From: Thermothelomyces thermophilus ATCC 42464
Lineage: Eukaryota; Ascomycota; Sordariomycetes; Sordariales; Chaetomiaceae
Assembly: GCF_000226095.1 (NCBI RefSeq)
Contig: NC_016478.1
Location: 4,020,001 to 4,084,000 of the forward strand
Reading direction: 5' to 3'
DNA length: 64,000 nt
Below, piece by piece: positions 10,482 through 22,002 of this stretch; within the stretch, counting starts at the first letter, position 1, and every line of letters starts with the position of its first letter. The translations under genes were made by a program, and so were the position numbers. The notes under the pieces were generated by a model. That model was not told the DNA's origin. It was given only the letters and a program-made list of their open reading frames with translations, and did no database searches.

Positions 10482-13163
10482 AGATCATTAAGAGGTGTGA
10501 TCGGGGGAGGGGATAGAAGGGGCGTCGAACTGCAATCCTCCCTCGGTTTTCATCTGACTTTTCGATTTGGACCGTCGAGCGAAGTCTGTTTTCCGTAATA
10601 ATAGACAGTCCTCGAATATTAGGTCTATTCCTGCCAACCCGTCAGATAATTACGTCAGATACTAAAGCGTGTTCTATTACGGAGCAGAATCAGTCAACAC
10701 GCTTGCCATTCAGCTTCACTTCGTCCCGGACAAGCTATTGACGGTGATAGGATTCAGGGGTCTGCGCCTGGCTTTCTCGTCGGCGCTGGCATGAGCAAGT
10801 TAGATTCTGACTTGTCGCGACTGCGCCGAGGAAATTGAGCATTGCTAGGATGGAGAGTGATAAAGTAGCGCCTCGAGCGGAGGACGAAAGTACCGTACTG
10901 CTGTCCGTCCCGCTTGGGTTACAGCCGTCCTCATCCTCATCTTGAATTAGACGAACCCACGATAGGACAGAGGGAACAGTGAACAGGCCCGAACACAGGA
11001 CGATGACCAAGGCTTTCGATACGAACCTCAGTGAGAGGTACTTGGGTGTGAGAGCATGTCATTACCTGCTCTATTTGTATGTACATACAAAACAGGGCAG
11101 GTAGCAATAAAAGGCCGAGCTCAACTTCGCACGTTATTTATAACTTACATACTGTGTAGTAAGTATGTATAAGCACATACTGACGCACTCTCGTGCATGG
11201 TGGCAAGTGGCCACTACGGACGGTATTGGCTCGTGGAGGGGAAGATGCCGGTGAGCAATCTCGGCGTTGGGCGTTGCAACAGCCTGATTGCAACGCCAGC
11301 CAGACCCTACAGGAGCTGGACCGGGACGCCGAGCCAGCCACTCGGGTAGTCGATTGGATAGTGAGACAACACAGCCTATCGCACTTGCCGGCCAACACAA
11401 ATTCCGGGTATGTCAGTTAGTTCGTTAGTTACCTATTATAGTTTGTGTGCACTGCTTTCTCCAGAGCGAGGAGCATGACCGTCGGTTGGTCCCAGTCGTC
11501 CGGTGGTGCTCCTTCAACCGCTCGGTCCCTTAATCTTTCTCCGAAGTCCGATCGGCTAGCCGTCTTCTAATTACCTCAGGTGCCTAGGTAACAAGTATCA
11601 TCGGACTCGGCGTCTAATTACTCTCTCGGTGAAGAACAATGATAGATAACAGCAGCAACAAACAAGAAAGTTCACAAACGGCAAAGCACTGTCCCGAGGA
11701 GAGTAACCAAAGTTGCTACTCACGATTGCTGCTCACGATGTTACGAGCCAAGCGGAGTTCAGCTGGGTCAACCATCACTGGCTGCCGTGGTTCCTCCCCC
11801 CGGACTCATACAACCATACACAGTAATTATGGAGTATTGAGAGTGAACCACTGGAGAGACCCTTCTGGACCCAACCGGGACTTGGCATGGGAGATAATTA
11901 ACTACCGGGTTCCACCTCCACTTCCGACTCAATTCTCCGGTTCTGGTCCCGCGTTGTTGCTGCGGAGAACCCTTGCCAGCATATCGAGACCCCATCTCTC
12001 CCTCCTTGGGGTGGTACTGTATGTAGTCCGTACATACGTTGCACACACTGCACTACACAGTAGTGTACGGAGTACTGTATGGACATAATTATGAACAATA
12101 CGGAATGCATCTTGGTAGTTGACTTTCCCATGTCAGTCCGTAAAACACTATATTGCACACGGGGACTTTTACACTACACTACATCCCCTAGTTCTAGTTA
12201 ACTACATAATAGTGCCCGGAATCCAGTGGCTTCCTGCCGTGCCGCCCGCTTCTTGGTCTCCCCGGTCGTGACGCCCTTGGCCTTGCCTCCCCCGCATTCT
12301 CAACGCTCTCGGCAAAGGCTTGGCGGCCCCGATGCTGAACTCTTTTGCCAAAAGTGAGCGGCCCAGGAACGGCCCCAAAAGATATCTGCCGAGTTCTGAC
12401 CATCTGCAGCCTGCTGTGCGGCAACCACAAACAACCGGGTGTCCGGGATTGTTCTCCTAGCTAAGCATCAGTGCGTTACCTACCTGCATGTAGCGCGGTA
12501 AATTGAATGTGTAATTAGTGACCATGTATATACAGTAGTTCAGTCGATGGCAGCGTAGCCTTCCCCTGCTCCCCATCTCCCTCACCGCCGAGAGCTACCG
12601 CCCGGCCCCAGCCCCCCCCCCCCCCTTTTTTTGCCAACCATTTTCCCTGCAATTGTCCTCCCTTGAACCATAGTTATTTGCCCTCCCACCCCCCCGCCCC
12701 GCGGCGGTTATACTCTGCCGGTGCTTGCAACATTGCCGCTATTTGGTTTAGCCCCCATTTGTTTCCTTCCCCCATCAAAGCAACCTCGCAGGGCCAAGCG
12801 TAGCAAAGAACAAGGAGGGTGCGGGGGTAGGGTTCGGGACCGAGTAATGGGTCCCCTGTGCTGTCATTGCTGAACTCGGGTCTTTACCTTGTATACCACC
12901 ACGTGTAGCATCTCTAGTTCCGTGTCCTAAAAATGCTTGACCTCCCCACCGGGCCTGCCGGTCCTGGTCCCCTTTCGGTCCATTCTGACATTGTTTGGTG
13001 CTCCTTGTGTGTACACTAGTCGTGGCGGTTGTTGTGGCTCTTATTCGTTGGTGAGAGAACCTCTAATTACGCGGATCCCCAACTGTCTATTCTTGCTTTC
13101 CCCTTTCACTGCCACGCCTATTGACCAGTTCACACGGGGGCACCCTAAGCACCATCGCTCGCC
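10482..13163. other. Long intergenic region, no convincing gene
   Basis: I see no supported gene in about 2.7 kb. Short open frames here lack recognisable motifs. It holds an 18-bp perfect palindrome at 11074..11091, one TACGGAGTA word at 12066..12074 in a stretch rich in GTAC and TAGTGTA words, and C-run/T-run tracts around 12610..12630. The last few hundred bases should contain the MFS gene promoter. Confidence 0.5.
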
Positions 13164-15030
13164 ATGTCGGACAGCGGGGAGAAGGAGATTGGTACGTGAT
13201 TTCCCCCAATACGGCGGAATGCCAAAATGAAGAAGAAGAAGGAGAAGAAGAACAAGAGGAGGAGGAGGAGGAAGAGATGGTAAACTCACTGCTGACCTTC
13301 AATTATTCTTTCCGTGTCAACAGCGGCTCAACAAATTGAGCAGTCCCGGGTCGACTCGACGAAAGAGGCCGAGTACTCGGACGCCAGCGTGGCCGACTCG
13401 GAGCTCGAGTGGACCGAGGAGGAGGAGCGGGCGATCCGGCGCAAGATCGATCGGCACACGGTGCCGCTGGTGACGGTGCTATACATGCTGTGCTTCCTCG
13501 ACCGCATCAACATCGGCAATGCCAGCATCCAGGGCATGAGGGACGACCTCGACCTCGGGGGCGTGCGCCTGAACTGGGCCCTCTCCATCTTCTATATCGT
13601 CTACCTCCTCGTCGAGGTGCCGAGCAACATGATCCTCAAGCGCTTCGGCCCGCGCTTCTACCTCCCCCTCCTCGTCTGCGGCTTCGGCTTCATCTCGCTG
13701 TGCACCGCCTTCGTCCGGGACTTCGCCGGCCTCATGGTCGCCCGCGTCTTCCTCGGCCTCTTCGAGGGCGGCGCGTTCCCGGGCCTGGCCTTCTTCCTCA
13801 GCTGCTTCTACAAGCGCAACGAGCTGCTCTTCCGCATGGGCATCTACGTCTCGGCCGCCTCCATCGCCGGCGCCTTCGGCGGCCTCCTGGCCACCGGCCT
13901 CTCCAGGATCCCCGAGTGGGGGGTCGCGTCGATGCGCATCGCCCGCTGGCGCAACATCTTCTTCTTCGAAGGGCTCGTCACCATCCTGGTCGGCCTGGCC
14001 GCGCCCGTCTGGATGCCCACGACGCCCGGCGAGGCCCGGTTCCTGACGGCGCGCGAGCGCCGCATCGCCGCCGAGCGGCTCGTCCGCGAGCACAAGGCCA
14101 ACCCGGTCGGCAAGGTGACCTGGCGGGACATCAAGCAGGCCGTCCTGTGCGTCCACAACTACACCTGCGCCCTCGGCTTCTTCCTCATCAACATCACCGT
14201 CCAGGGCCTCTCCGTCTTCATGCCCACCATCCTGCAGGACCTCGGCTGGACCGACACCAAGGCCCAGCTCTACTCGGTGCCTCCCTACGTCGCCGCCTGC
14301 CTGGTCGCCATCGCCATCGCCTACGCCAGCGACAAGACCCGCCAGCGCGGCGCCTGGCTCGCCGCCTTCTCCTGCATCGCCCTCACCGGCTTCGCCATCC
14401 TCCGCTGGGTCGAGAACCCCAAGCTCCGCTACATGGCCCTCTACTTTGTCACCGTCGGAGCTTTCCCCGGCGGCCCTGGCTTCCTGGCCTGGGGAATCAA
14501 CGTCAGTCTCCGTTTGCCCCCCCCCCTTTTTTTTTGTCCTTTTTTGTCCTTTTTTTTTCTTTTCCTTTCTCCTCCTCTGTCCAAATGATATTATGCTGAC
14601 TCCAGCCCGGTATACTAATTAATGTGTGGAGCAGAACTCGGCTGGCCCGTCGGTCCGTGCCGTGAGCTCCGGCTACATCGTGACCTTGGGCACCATCGGT
14701 GGCATCGTGGCGACGTGAGTGACCCAATATTGTCTCTCATCATTTCCTTCCCGTTGCCGAGAAAGATAAAAAAAAAGCCCCTTTCAATCACTAACCACGC
14801 ATAGATGGACCTACACGCGATCCGACGCTCCCCGATATCACACCGGGCACACCATCAACCTGTGTGGTCAGATCGCCACCGTCGTCCTCGCCATCTTTGG
14901 CATCCTCTACTGCTTGTACGAAAACAGGGCGAGAGCCGCTGGAAAGAGGGACTACCGCCTCGAGGGTTTGACAGAGGAGGAGCAGGAAGCCCTTGGGAAC
15001 AACCATCCGAACTTTCGGTACTGGACCTGA
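13164..15030 (+). CDS. MFS transporter, Dal5-type anion:cation symporter family
   Basis: Exons 13164..13191, 13324..14501, 14635..14714 and 14805..15030 encode 503 aa. The first exon, MSDSGEKEI, has 28 nt and is followed by a GTACGT donor; the later introns have GTCAGT and GTGAGT donors, and TACTAAT at 14613 serves as branch site. The N-terminal 50 residues are acidic and cytosolic. TM1 carries CFLDRINIGNA, the aspartate-arginine signature of the allantoate/nicotinate permease (ACS) family, and about 12 hydrophobic segments follow, with a central loop around EARFLTARERR. The family moves organic anions or vitamins such as allantoate, nicotinate, pantothenate or biotin precursors with protons across the plasma membrane; the substrate here is not readable. 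The second exon is very GC-rich with C-ending codons. The splicing model is mine and is supported by unbroken frame and hydrophobicity across each junction. Confidence 0.9.
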
Positions 15031-17714
15031 GGCGGCCGTTGAGCGTTCACTCAACGGTATGTCAACCGTTGATGGGCCCGGGGGGGTCTGGGACAAAATG
15101 GCCGGCCGGATTCGAAATGGACCGTATGTTTCCTCCTTTACTTCTCTGTCGGATGTGTGCTTCGTTTCGGTGGCCCTGCCTGAGAAAATTGATGTCAGCT
15201 CTTTATCTCAAGCGTTGTTCCCAGCGTCGTGCTGCGATTCATCTCACCCCTGAACGCAAAGTCGCTGGACGCGCCAATGTGCAGATGTTGCGCGGGCTGG
15301 TTCATTGCAAATGCGCCATTCATAGTCGACATTTTCTCACAGGTTCTCTCGCGGGAGGCCCGGTTCTCCGTTTTGGGACCCATCGCCCATCACAGTAGAT
15401 GTTGTCACCTTTGGATCGGCAATACTCCTGCTTTAACTCGAGATACCGAGACCCCGCCCGCGGGAAACTGGAATGAAGGGGAGGCCAAACGAGATCCTGA
15501 TTCCCCCCTTTCAAGGACTTGCTTCCTAGATCGAATTCGTCTCACAAAGCAGCCTCGATGTCAACTTGCCGAGTATTGAATGGCTCTTGTTTTGCTGTCC
15601 ACCAAACTTGCGGCCTTTGGTTATTGGTGAGGCACTTGAAGCCCGCAAACTCGCGATGGTGGCAAGTCTTGGCATCAAAGAACGGAGAGATGATGATGGG
15701 TGATGAGTGATGACGTGAATTATGCTTGTTTCAGATCTCTTTGGGTCTCGGCCACATGTAACCTGGGTCACTCCTTTCAGAAGGTCACCACGCAGCTGAA
15801 GAAAAACCAGACTTGATGAGACCTTGGCTGCCTTCCCGTGACCTGCGACAACTTAGCACAGGTAATAATTATGGTAAAGATATAATTAAGCATAAAGCAA
15901 CTCATGGTGACACCCCCTACATCGGCAGGTGAGTATTAATAAAACATCAAAGACTGCCCGGTTTAATGAAGTCTTTTTTTTTTTTTCCCTCTCTTGTCTC
16001 ATTCGCCGAGTAACCTAACTACTCGAAATGGGTTCCAGCGGACCTAATATAACTAATCTGTACATTAAGCGGGCGGGCGGGGCGAGTCTGAAAACAGACA
16101 AGAACGCCGACAATGATGGCATCGCCCACTGCCCATGCAGTGTTTTAGATGCGTCTGTCGGGCTAAACCGATTCCATCAGAAATAGAGCATAGTGACAAT
16201 GAGACAAGAGATAGAGAGACCCTTGCTCGATGGCCATGGCTGGGTCAAGTTGCAAGAGCGGATGCTGTTGCCCATTGTTGTTGTCGAGGGATGGACCTGG
16301 GGGGCGGGGATGATGCTGCAGGGCCCGCCCTTTAAATCACTGCTGGGTTTCCTGGTCAGAACCCATGTGCCACCCCACTGCCAGGTGCGTCAAACCCTGT
16401 TCCTTTAGTGGAGCTTAAGACCTTGATGGGAAAACCCTGCAGTTCAACGATTACAGTACGGTCTGGTCAATCGGGGAGAGTATCGACTCCCAGTAACTGA
16501 TGGCAACGGTCCGTTGTTGGATGTGCTTTACGGAGTATAATATGCTGAATATACATAATAACGTGTTAGCGCATGTTCGCAAGTGCGTACGGAGTACGCT
16601 TTTTTTTTTCTTTTCCTCAAGCACTTGGACACTTATACCGACTGTCTTCCACTGCTTGGAGGTTGCCTGTTGTCTGTGATAATAAACCTACTCCGTGATT
16701 AGGGCTCTGTAGTGCATGCAGGCCGAGCGCGTTGGGTGCATCATGGGTCGCCAAGTTCACAAGCGAGACGACCATGCAGCAGGCCGAATTTGACCACACT
16801 ACGGATATCTCGCGCAGCGTCGCGATCCGATGATGCAAAGATCCCTCTGAGGGCATTTCATTCGCACCCGCGCGCCAATTGGCCGCTCTTTTAAGATTTA
16901 CAGTAATTACAACACTGCGGCGGGGCAACCGAGAAGAAAATCGTCGACGATTTTTTTTCACCAAGCGTTCCTACGCTGTTTCGCTTTTTTATTTTAATTT
17001 TTTTTTTCAATCTGCCCCGGCGCTCGAAGCTCCAGCCATCATCATCGCCGTTCGACTGACGACACCCCTGTCGGGCGGAGAGTCATCCGATGTCTGCCGC
17101 CACACGCTGTCCCACCTTGCTCAGTAGTGTACGGATTACACCACTGATCCGTAGTGTACTCGTACCCCGCACTAGTGTAGTGCATCCCAGGATCGCTACA
17201 CGTGTTACCGGAAAAACAGAGATGGGCAAGGGAGGTGAGCGAGCTTGGCGGCGGGGACGAGCCTCTCTTCGTTTCCGGACCCCACCCAACCCTAAACTAC
17301 TCTGGCTCTCCGCATGCGCTCGTCAAGCCGAGCATCTTTGACAAGAGAGTGGAGTGGGGCGCCCTCGCTCGCCGAGGAACAGGGCAACGTCTACCCTTCC
17401 ACCTCCTGCAACTAGACAACTCTGGTCTCGAAACATGCTCTCGGAGCCTAGAGTCCCTCTGCAAGGCATCGAGTTCCGTTTACGCTAATCAATCTGTTCG
17501 TCCGCCCTCTCCCCGTCCGCAGGCAAAGGGTCCTGCTAGTCCGGCGGAGTCGCCCGAGTTGCGCCACCCGGCCGAGTTCTGCGTCTTTTCTTCCGGCGCG
17601 GAGGGGGAGGGGGGGACACGGAGCCCTTTCACCTCTCCTCCGTTGCGCCCGTTCTGCAACACAACACCACATCAAGCAGAGGGGCTGTCCGGCCGCTCGA
17701 GGAACTTCCAAACC
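15031..17714. other. Intergenic region, no convincing gene
   Basis: About 2.7 kb without a frame I can support. It has T-runs at about 15,973 and 16,600, two TACGGAGTA words (16529..16537 and 16588..16596, the latter inside the interrupted palindrome GCGTAC-GGA-GTACGC), and a cluster of TCCGTA/GTGTAC words at 17125..17190. The final 500 bases may carry the leader of the small Cys-rich gene, since an open frame extends upstream of its ATG. Confidence 0.5.
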
Positions 17715-18050
17715 ATGTGCCGCCTCGTCGTCTTCAAGGGGACGTGCCCGCACTGCTCCGGGGCCTTTGTATGGCAGGAGCTCAGTCAACAGCTCAGTTG
17801 TCTCGAGGCGAAAAACAACGGAAGCTTTGGCACCTGCAAGGCCGGCGTCTCGGTGGACGAGAAGGACCACGACCAAGAATGCGACTCGTGCGCGGCCGAG
17901 CTGTACGCGGACGAGGGCTACGATGGCGGTATGGACGAGAACGAGGCCCTCGAGGTGGCCAGCGCATGCCGGCCCGAGCACAAGAAACCACCGGCTGACG
18001 AGGACCAAGGGAGCGGCAAGCACAAGAACAAGAAGCAGCGAGTATCATGA
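17715..18050 (+). CDS. Small conserved Cys-rich fungal protein, function unknown
   Basis: A 111-aa protein beginning MCRLVVFKGTCPHCSGAF. The pattern of two CxxC-like pairs (TCPHC at residues 11..15 and the later ECDSCAAEL), with a conserved middle (LSQQLSCLEAKNNGSFGTC), resembles a small uncharacterised protein I associate with Sordariomycete genomes. A zinc-binding role is a guess from the cysteine spacing. The tail is charged and lysine-rich (HKKPPADEDQ, KHKNKKQR), suggesting a soluble, possibly nuclear protein. The frame is open well upstream to 17202, but I chose this ATG because family members as I know them begin with MCR and the upstream residues are low-complexity. No intron is needed. 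Confidence 0.65.
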   Translation: MCRLVVFKGTCPHCSGAFVWQELSQQLSCLEAKNNGSFGTCKAGVSVDEKDHDQECDSCAAELYADEGYDGGMDENEALEVASACRPEHKKPPADEDQGSGKHKNKKQRVS

Positions 18051-18959
18051 GAAGGCCCCTTTTCTTCTACGCCTTGATAAGGGGAGCGCCTGCTTGCCAT
18101 GCCGCCCTTGCCATCATCGTGTCTTCGCGGCGCAGCACACCTCCTCCTCAACCTGTCTACCGAAGAACACCCACGCACACCCAAACACACACACACACGC
18201 ACGCACACATACATACATATATACACCCAGGTCATCGCGAGCGCACGCACGCGCGCCCGCTCGCGAACCAGGACTACGGACCCTTGCATTCCACCGAACA
18301 GCAGTCCGAGACGTTTTCCGGCGGCGAAGGGTTTCGCATATCCATACCGGTATGCATCTTTACCACCCATACGGCCCTTACTTCCTCAGGGCCAACGGTT
18401 TAGTATCCAACGAGAAGCATAGGAGCGGGTTGCTCCCGCAGTTCCCTAGAGAGAGACGGCCCCACGGCGCAGACGGCACGAGCATAACGAGGCAATGACG
18501 CGGATGAGTGACGACGGTAATGATAATGGCATGCTCATTCTCAATCGCAGCAATGGGACGAGGTATACTCGGCACAGACGGAGGAAGGAGGTGGGCTGTT
18601 GTTGGTGGGAGGACCTGGTGCTTGTGGTTGAGTTTGAACACACACACACACACACATTGACCAATGTACACACAGTGGAACACGGTGAAGAACAAGGGGG
18701 CGATTGCCGTGGACGTCGAATATGAGTTGGACTTGTGCCCACCAAAGACTGCCATCTGATATCGCCAAACGACGATATCATTTCAGATCTAATGTCCCAA
18801 GGGATATGAGTAGCTAATCTACGTGATCTGTATTTCATCGGTTCCCAAGCACACTGTTATTCCGTAAGCGCCCTGGGCTGGTCCAGAACCCACAACCCCC
18901 CCGCCGCAGACACGCGCACACACAAGACTTGGGCCTCTCCTCTCCCCTGCTTCCCCCAA
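18051..18959. other. Intergenic region with (CA)n and (CATA)n microsatellites
   Basis: This stretch separates two convergent genes and should hold both 3' ends. It contains a CA/CATACATA tract at about 18170..18230 and a second CA tract at about 18638..18657. I see no gene. Confidence 0.6.
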
Positions 18960-19410
18960 TCACTCGGCCAAACCTTCCCAAGTCTCCCTCGCGACGCGCC
19001 AGTACCTGTCGGCGTCGACCCGGACGTGGGCGACGTGCTCGCTGCCGTCGAACCTCTCCCTGCGGACGACAGCGAAGCCGGCGCGGTCGGCATCTGCGGC
19101 GTGGGCCTCGACGTCGCGCCAGCCGACGAGCCGGTCCGCGGGGCTGTAGACGTAGGCGCGGCGCAGCTCGGCCCGGCGCGCGACCGCGTCGTTGAGCGCC
19201 CGCCGCAGCCGCGCCAGCGGGCCCGTCCGGCCCCGGCCCACCACCGCGTGCCGCACCCAGTACCACACGCAGAGCGCGTGCACCACCGGCGCCGCCAGCC
19301 ACAGCGCCCACCCGCTCAGCCCCGCCGTGAAGGCCCGGTAGCTGGCCCAGAACCGGTACGCGCCCGGGGCCGAGTCCAGCACGAGCGTGTACGGCGGGAG
19401 AGAGGAGGAT

Positions 19411-19445
<35 letters not shown>

Positions 19446-20006
19446 AGAAGAGGAGGAGGAGGAGGAGGAGGAGGGGGAGGGGGAGGTTTTCTCCTCCTCC
19501 GGCAAGAGGCCGAGCGCCGCGCGGAGCTGGACCAGCGAGGAGGCGCCGCCGTTGGACCAGGCGTGCAGGAGCAGCTGCGGTTCTCTCTCCGGCCGTCCGG
19601 CTTCTTCCTTGGCCGCCGCATCATCACCACCGCCGGAGCCGGCGCCGGCGCCGCCGAGGTCGGGGAAGATGGAGCGGACGCACGGGACGGCGGGCGCAAA
19701 GTCTCGCGCGCCGGTACCCGGACGGATGAAGTGGCGCGGCTCGGAGCGCAGCAGGAGGATCGGAGAGGTCGGGTACAGGTCTCGGTACTTGAGCAGGTAT
19801 TTGGCGATGTGCGGCTCTCGCGCGCCCATCCACGTCGCGAGGACGATCAGTCTTGGGGGCGCCCTCCTGGACGAGTGGGGGGTCTTCTCGGAGGTCGGGG
19901 GCGCCAACGGAGGCGTTTCCGGGCGATAGAAGTAGACACAGGGGGAGAGCTTGGTCATGAAGGCGAGCGGCCCTGCCGCGGGCCTTGTCGCTGCATTTGA
20001 CGCCAT
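18960..20006 (-). CDS. DUF829 (TMEM53/PaxU-like) alpha/beta-hydrolase family protein
   Basis: A single-exon protein of 348 aa from the ATG at 20006; a further in-frame ATG at 20069 would add 21 residues. The order of features fits the DUF829 family: an N-terminal strand RLIVLATWMGAREPHIAKY, the LYPTSPILLLRS segment, a nucleophile-elbow-like HAWSNGGA with serine at about residue 151, and the C-terminal YVYSPADRLVGWRDVEAHA region that usually holds the acid. The family includes the mammalian nuclear-envelope protein TMEM53 and fungal PaxU-like proteins of unclear chemistry. A run of roughly 25 to 28 serines, encoded by a CTC/GTC-type repeat (about 19404..19482), sits just before the SLPPYTLVLDSAPG strand and lengthens the protein relative to the family. 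The reverse strand over this repeat reads as acidic residues and is a shadow frame. Confidence 0.8.
19404..19482. repeat. GAGGAC/GAGGAG coding microsatellite (poly-Ser on minus strand)
   Basis: Tandem GACGAG units that pass into GAGGAG units lie inside the DUF829 gene. On the coding strand they read as a long serine run. The unit length is a multiple of three, so copy-number changes keep the frame. Confidence 0.85.
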
Positions 20007-22002
20007 CTTGTTGTTGTCGTTCGACACGACTGGTCGTCTTCTTTCTCGCCTTCCGTGACCGAACAACAAAGAGCGTCGATCAAGTTAGAGTCCACAGCCG
20101 GTCACTTCGCAGTAAGAAAATGTAATGCAGTGTGATCACCCGCCCGGGCAGGATTCGCAAATTAAGATACCGTGCCGGGACTGCCGGGACCTTGTGAAGC
20201 GTTCCGGGTTCGGCCTGTTGTACATACGGAGTATAATAATAAGGCCAAGACGTTCAGCGCGAGGGGGGCCGCAGTGTTGCCGATAAAGCTCGGCCGAGTC
20301 AAGGTGCAGCCCCCACACGGTGCCGCCGGATGGAACCGCCAGGGCCCGGAGTACCCGTAGTTTTGGAGCACGATATTCTGTTGTATGTATGTATGTACGG
20401 ATTCCTGCAAGGTCTAAACACTAGAAGCGCGAGTTTTTGTTTCTCGGAGTGTCTTCCAAAGCGGTAATGGCTCCTTTGACCGTACTATACGGGGATTTGT
20501 GCTCAATTCACTAAAGGACGAAATGGTTGAGCTTGTAAGGTATGTATATAACGATGTATGTATGTATAGTTATATGTATATACATCCGTACATACATACA
20601 TAGTTACAAGGCACAAGCAGGGTACCCGAATCTGATTTCAACCGAGGCACTTCCAGATTGGGAGCTGTCGACACAGAGGGCGAAGCACACACACACTCCA
20701 AGTTCACATTGTACAGTACACAGCTTCCCAACATGGCGATCCACGTCACGATCAGACGCATGGTGTTTCCCAAACCTGTTATTTGGGCGAGGCCGAGAAG
20801 AAATAGCAAATCCGTTTCCATCATGCCCCGCGGCTCCAGTTCCCGGACCCGGCATCTTCGGTCCGTTGCCCATCCCCTCGCCAGTCGATGTTCAACCATG
20901 TCAAGACCAAGCGACGAGACCAGGTGCCCACTAACTATCGAAGCTAAACCGTTGATATTGTTCGCCCCTAATATACACAGTGGCTGTCTCCAACGTGACT
21001 TGCACCGCATCAATGCCTCATCTCAACTCCCAATGAAGCCGGCCTAAATAAGGAAGTTCAAGCAGAAGTGGGAGCGAGCAGAAGAGGAGGGAAGTTGCCC
21101 TCTCGATATCCAGTGGGTCTATAAGAATGAACTGGATGACATGGGCAGTCGTCTTCCCAATGGCTGCGGCCAGTGAGGCGGGGCCTCAAACCTTGATTAG
21201 TGCGAGATCCTCTGGTACAGTATCAGGGCCTCAAGTCATGCCAGACGCTGAGCATACCAATGACTAATGGGCAGAACCTAGCGACAATGGCACAGCCAAA
21301 GCAAGTCCATGTCCATGCAGAGGTACGATCTTCTTCGGGAGCTCTTTTTGCAGACGGAGGATGAGCGAGCGATCAATAGCGAAGGCAGAGAGCAGTTTCT
21401 CAAAGAAAATAAGGCGATCCAGGACGCAAGAAACCGCCATGATGGTTGAGCCAGGTCGTCAGATGCATCAGAGCAGAACATGGCCCACCTTCGGCTGGGT
21501 TGGTGAGGGACAACCAGACTGCATCGCAGCCGCCATCAAGCAACCAAGTGCAGTGCCTCTTCTGTATGCCGCTTGGAGTGGACGCATCGCTAGGCTGGAC
21601 GCAGGAAAGTGCCGGGCGTCAAATGGCCAAACTCATAAAAAGCCGACGATGATGCAAGAAGAAACTCTCTCGAGCCCCGGAGTAGTAAGTGCCGCGGGTG
21701 GGTCCGCCAGAAGAGCCGAAGGAAAAAGGAAAAAGGCGGAGAACAGGCGCGCGTACTGGTACTGGTACAGTCATGTAACAAAGTCCGGCGAAGCTGCAAG
21801 GTGCAATGGCTGGGTGCATCTCAAGATATGCCTCGCCATGGTATCAAGCAAGGTGCCGTCATGCAGCAGAGTGATCAGGGCGTAGGATCAGGGGCCACAA
21901 CATCGACAGTGGTGGCGGCAGAGTCAAACGCATCAGACGCATCAACGAGTTGAGAGGGCGGTCAACATCAAGCGCATCAGCGAGTCGAGGGTCATGGCGA
22001 GA
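20007..22002. other. Intergenic region, no convincing gene
   Basis: About 2 kb. It contains a TACGGAGTA word at 20225..20233 and GTAT/CATA tetranucleotide tracts around 20386..20400 and 20540..20610, with the palindrome ATGTATATACAT at about 20573. A 174-codon plus-strand frame at 21361..21885 has no recognisable motif and reads as low-quality protein. The left end should hold the DUF829 promoter and the right end the 3' UTR of the KH gene. Confidence 0.45.

Noticed and set aside
11639-12088. 149-codon frame in the intergenic region before the Dal5-type transporter
   Set aside because: No domain, low-complexity Ser/Thr content, and repeats of GTAC words in the 3' part; no better than chance.
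13409-14599. 396-codon frame overlapping the Dal5-type transporter in another frame
   Set aside because: Made of Arg/Pro/His-rich residues, as expected from reading GC-rich codons out of frame.
18170-18230. Periodic CA/CATA tract considered as a CRISPR-like or tandem regulatory array
   Set aside because: It is a simple microsatellite without unique spacers.
21361-21885. 174-codon frame downstream of the KH gene
   Set aside because: No recognisable motif or intron structure; its residues look random.
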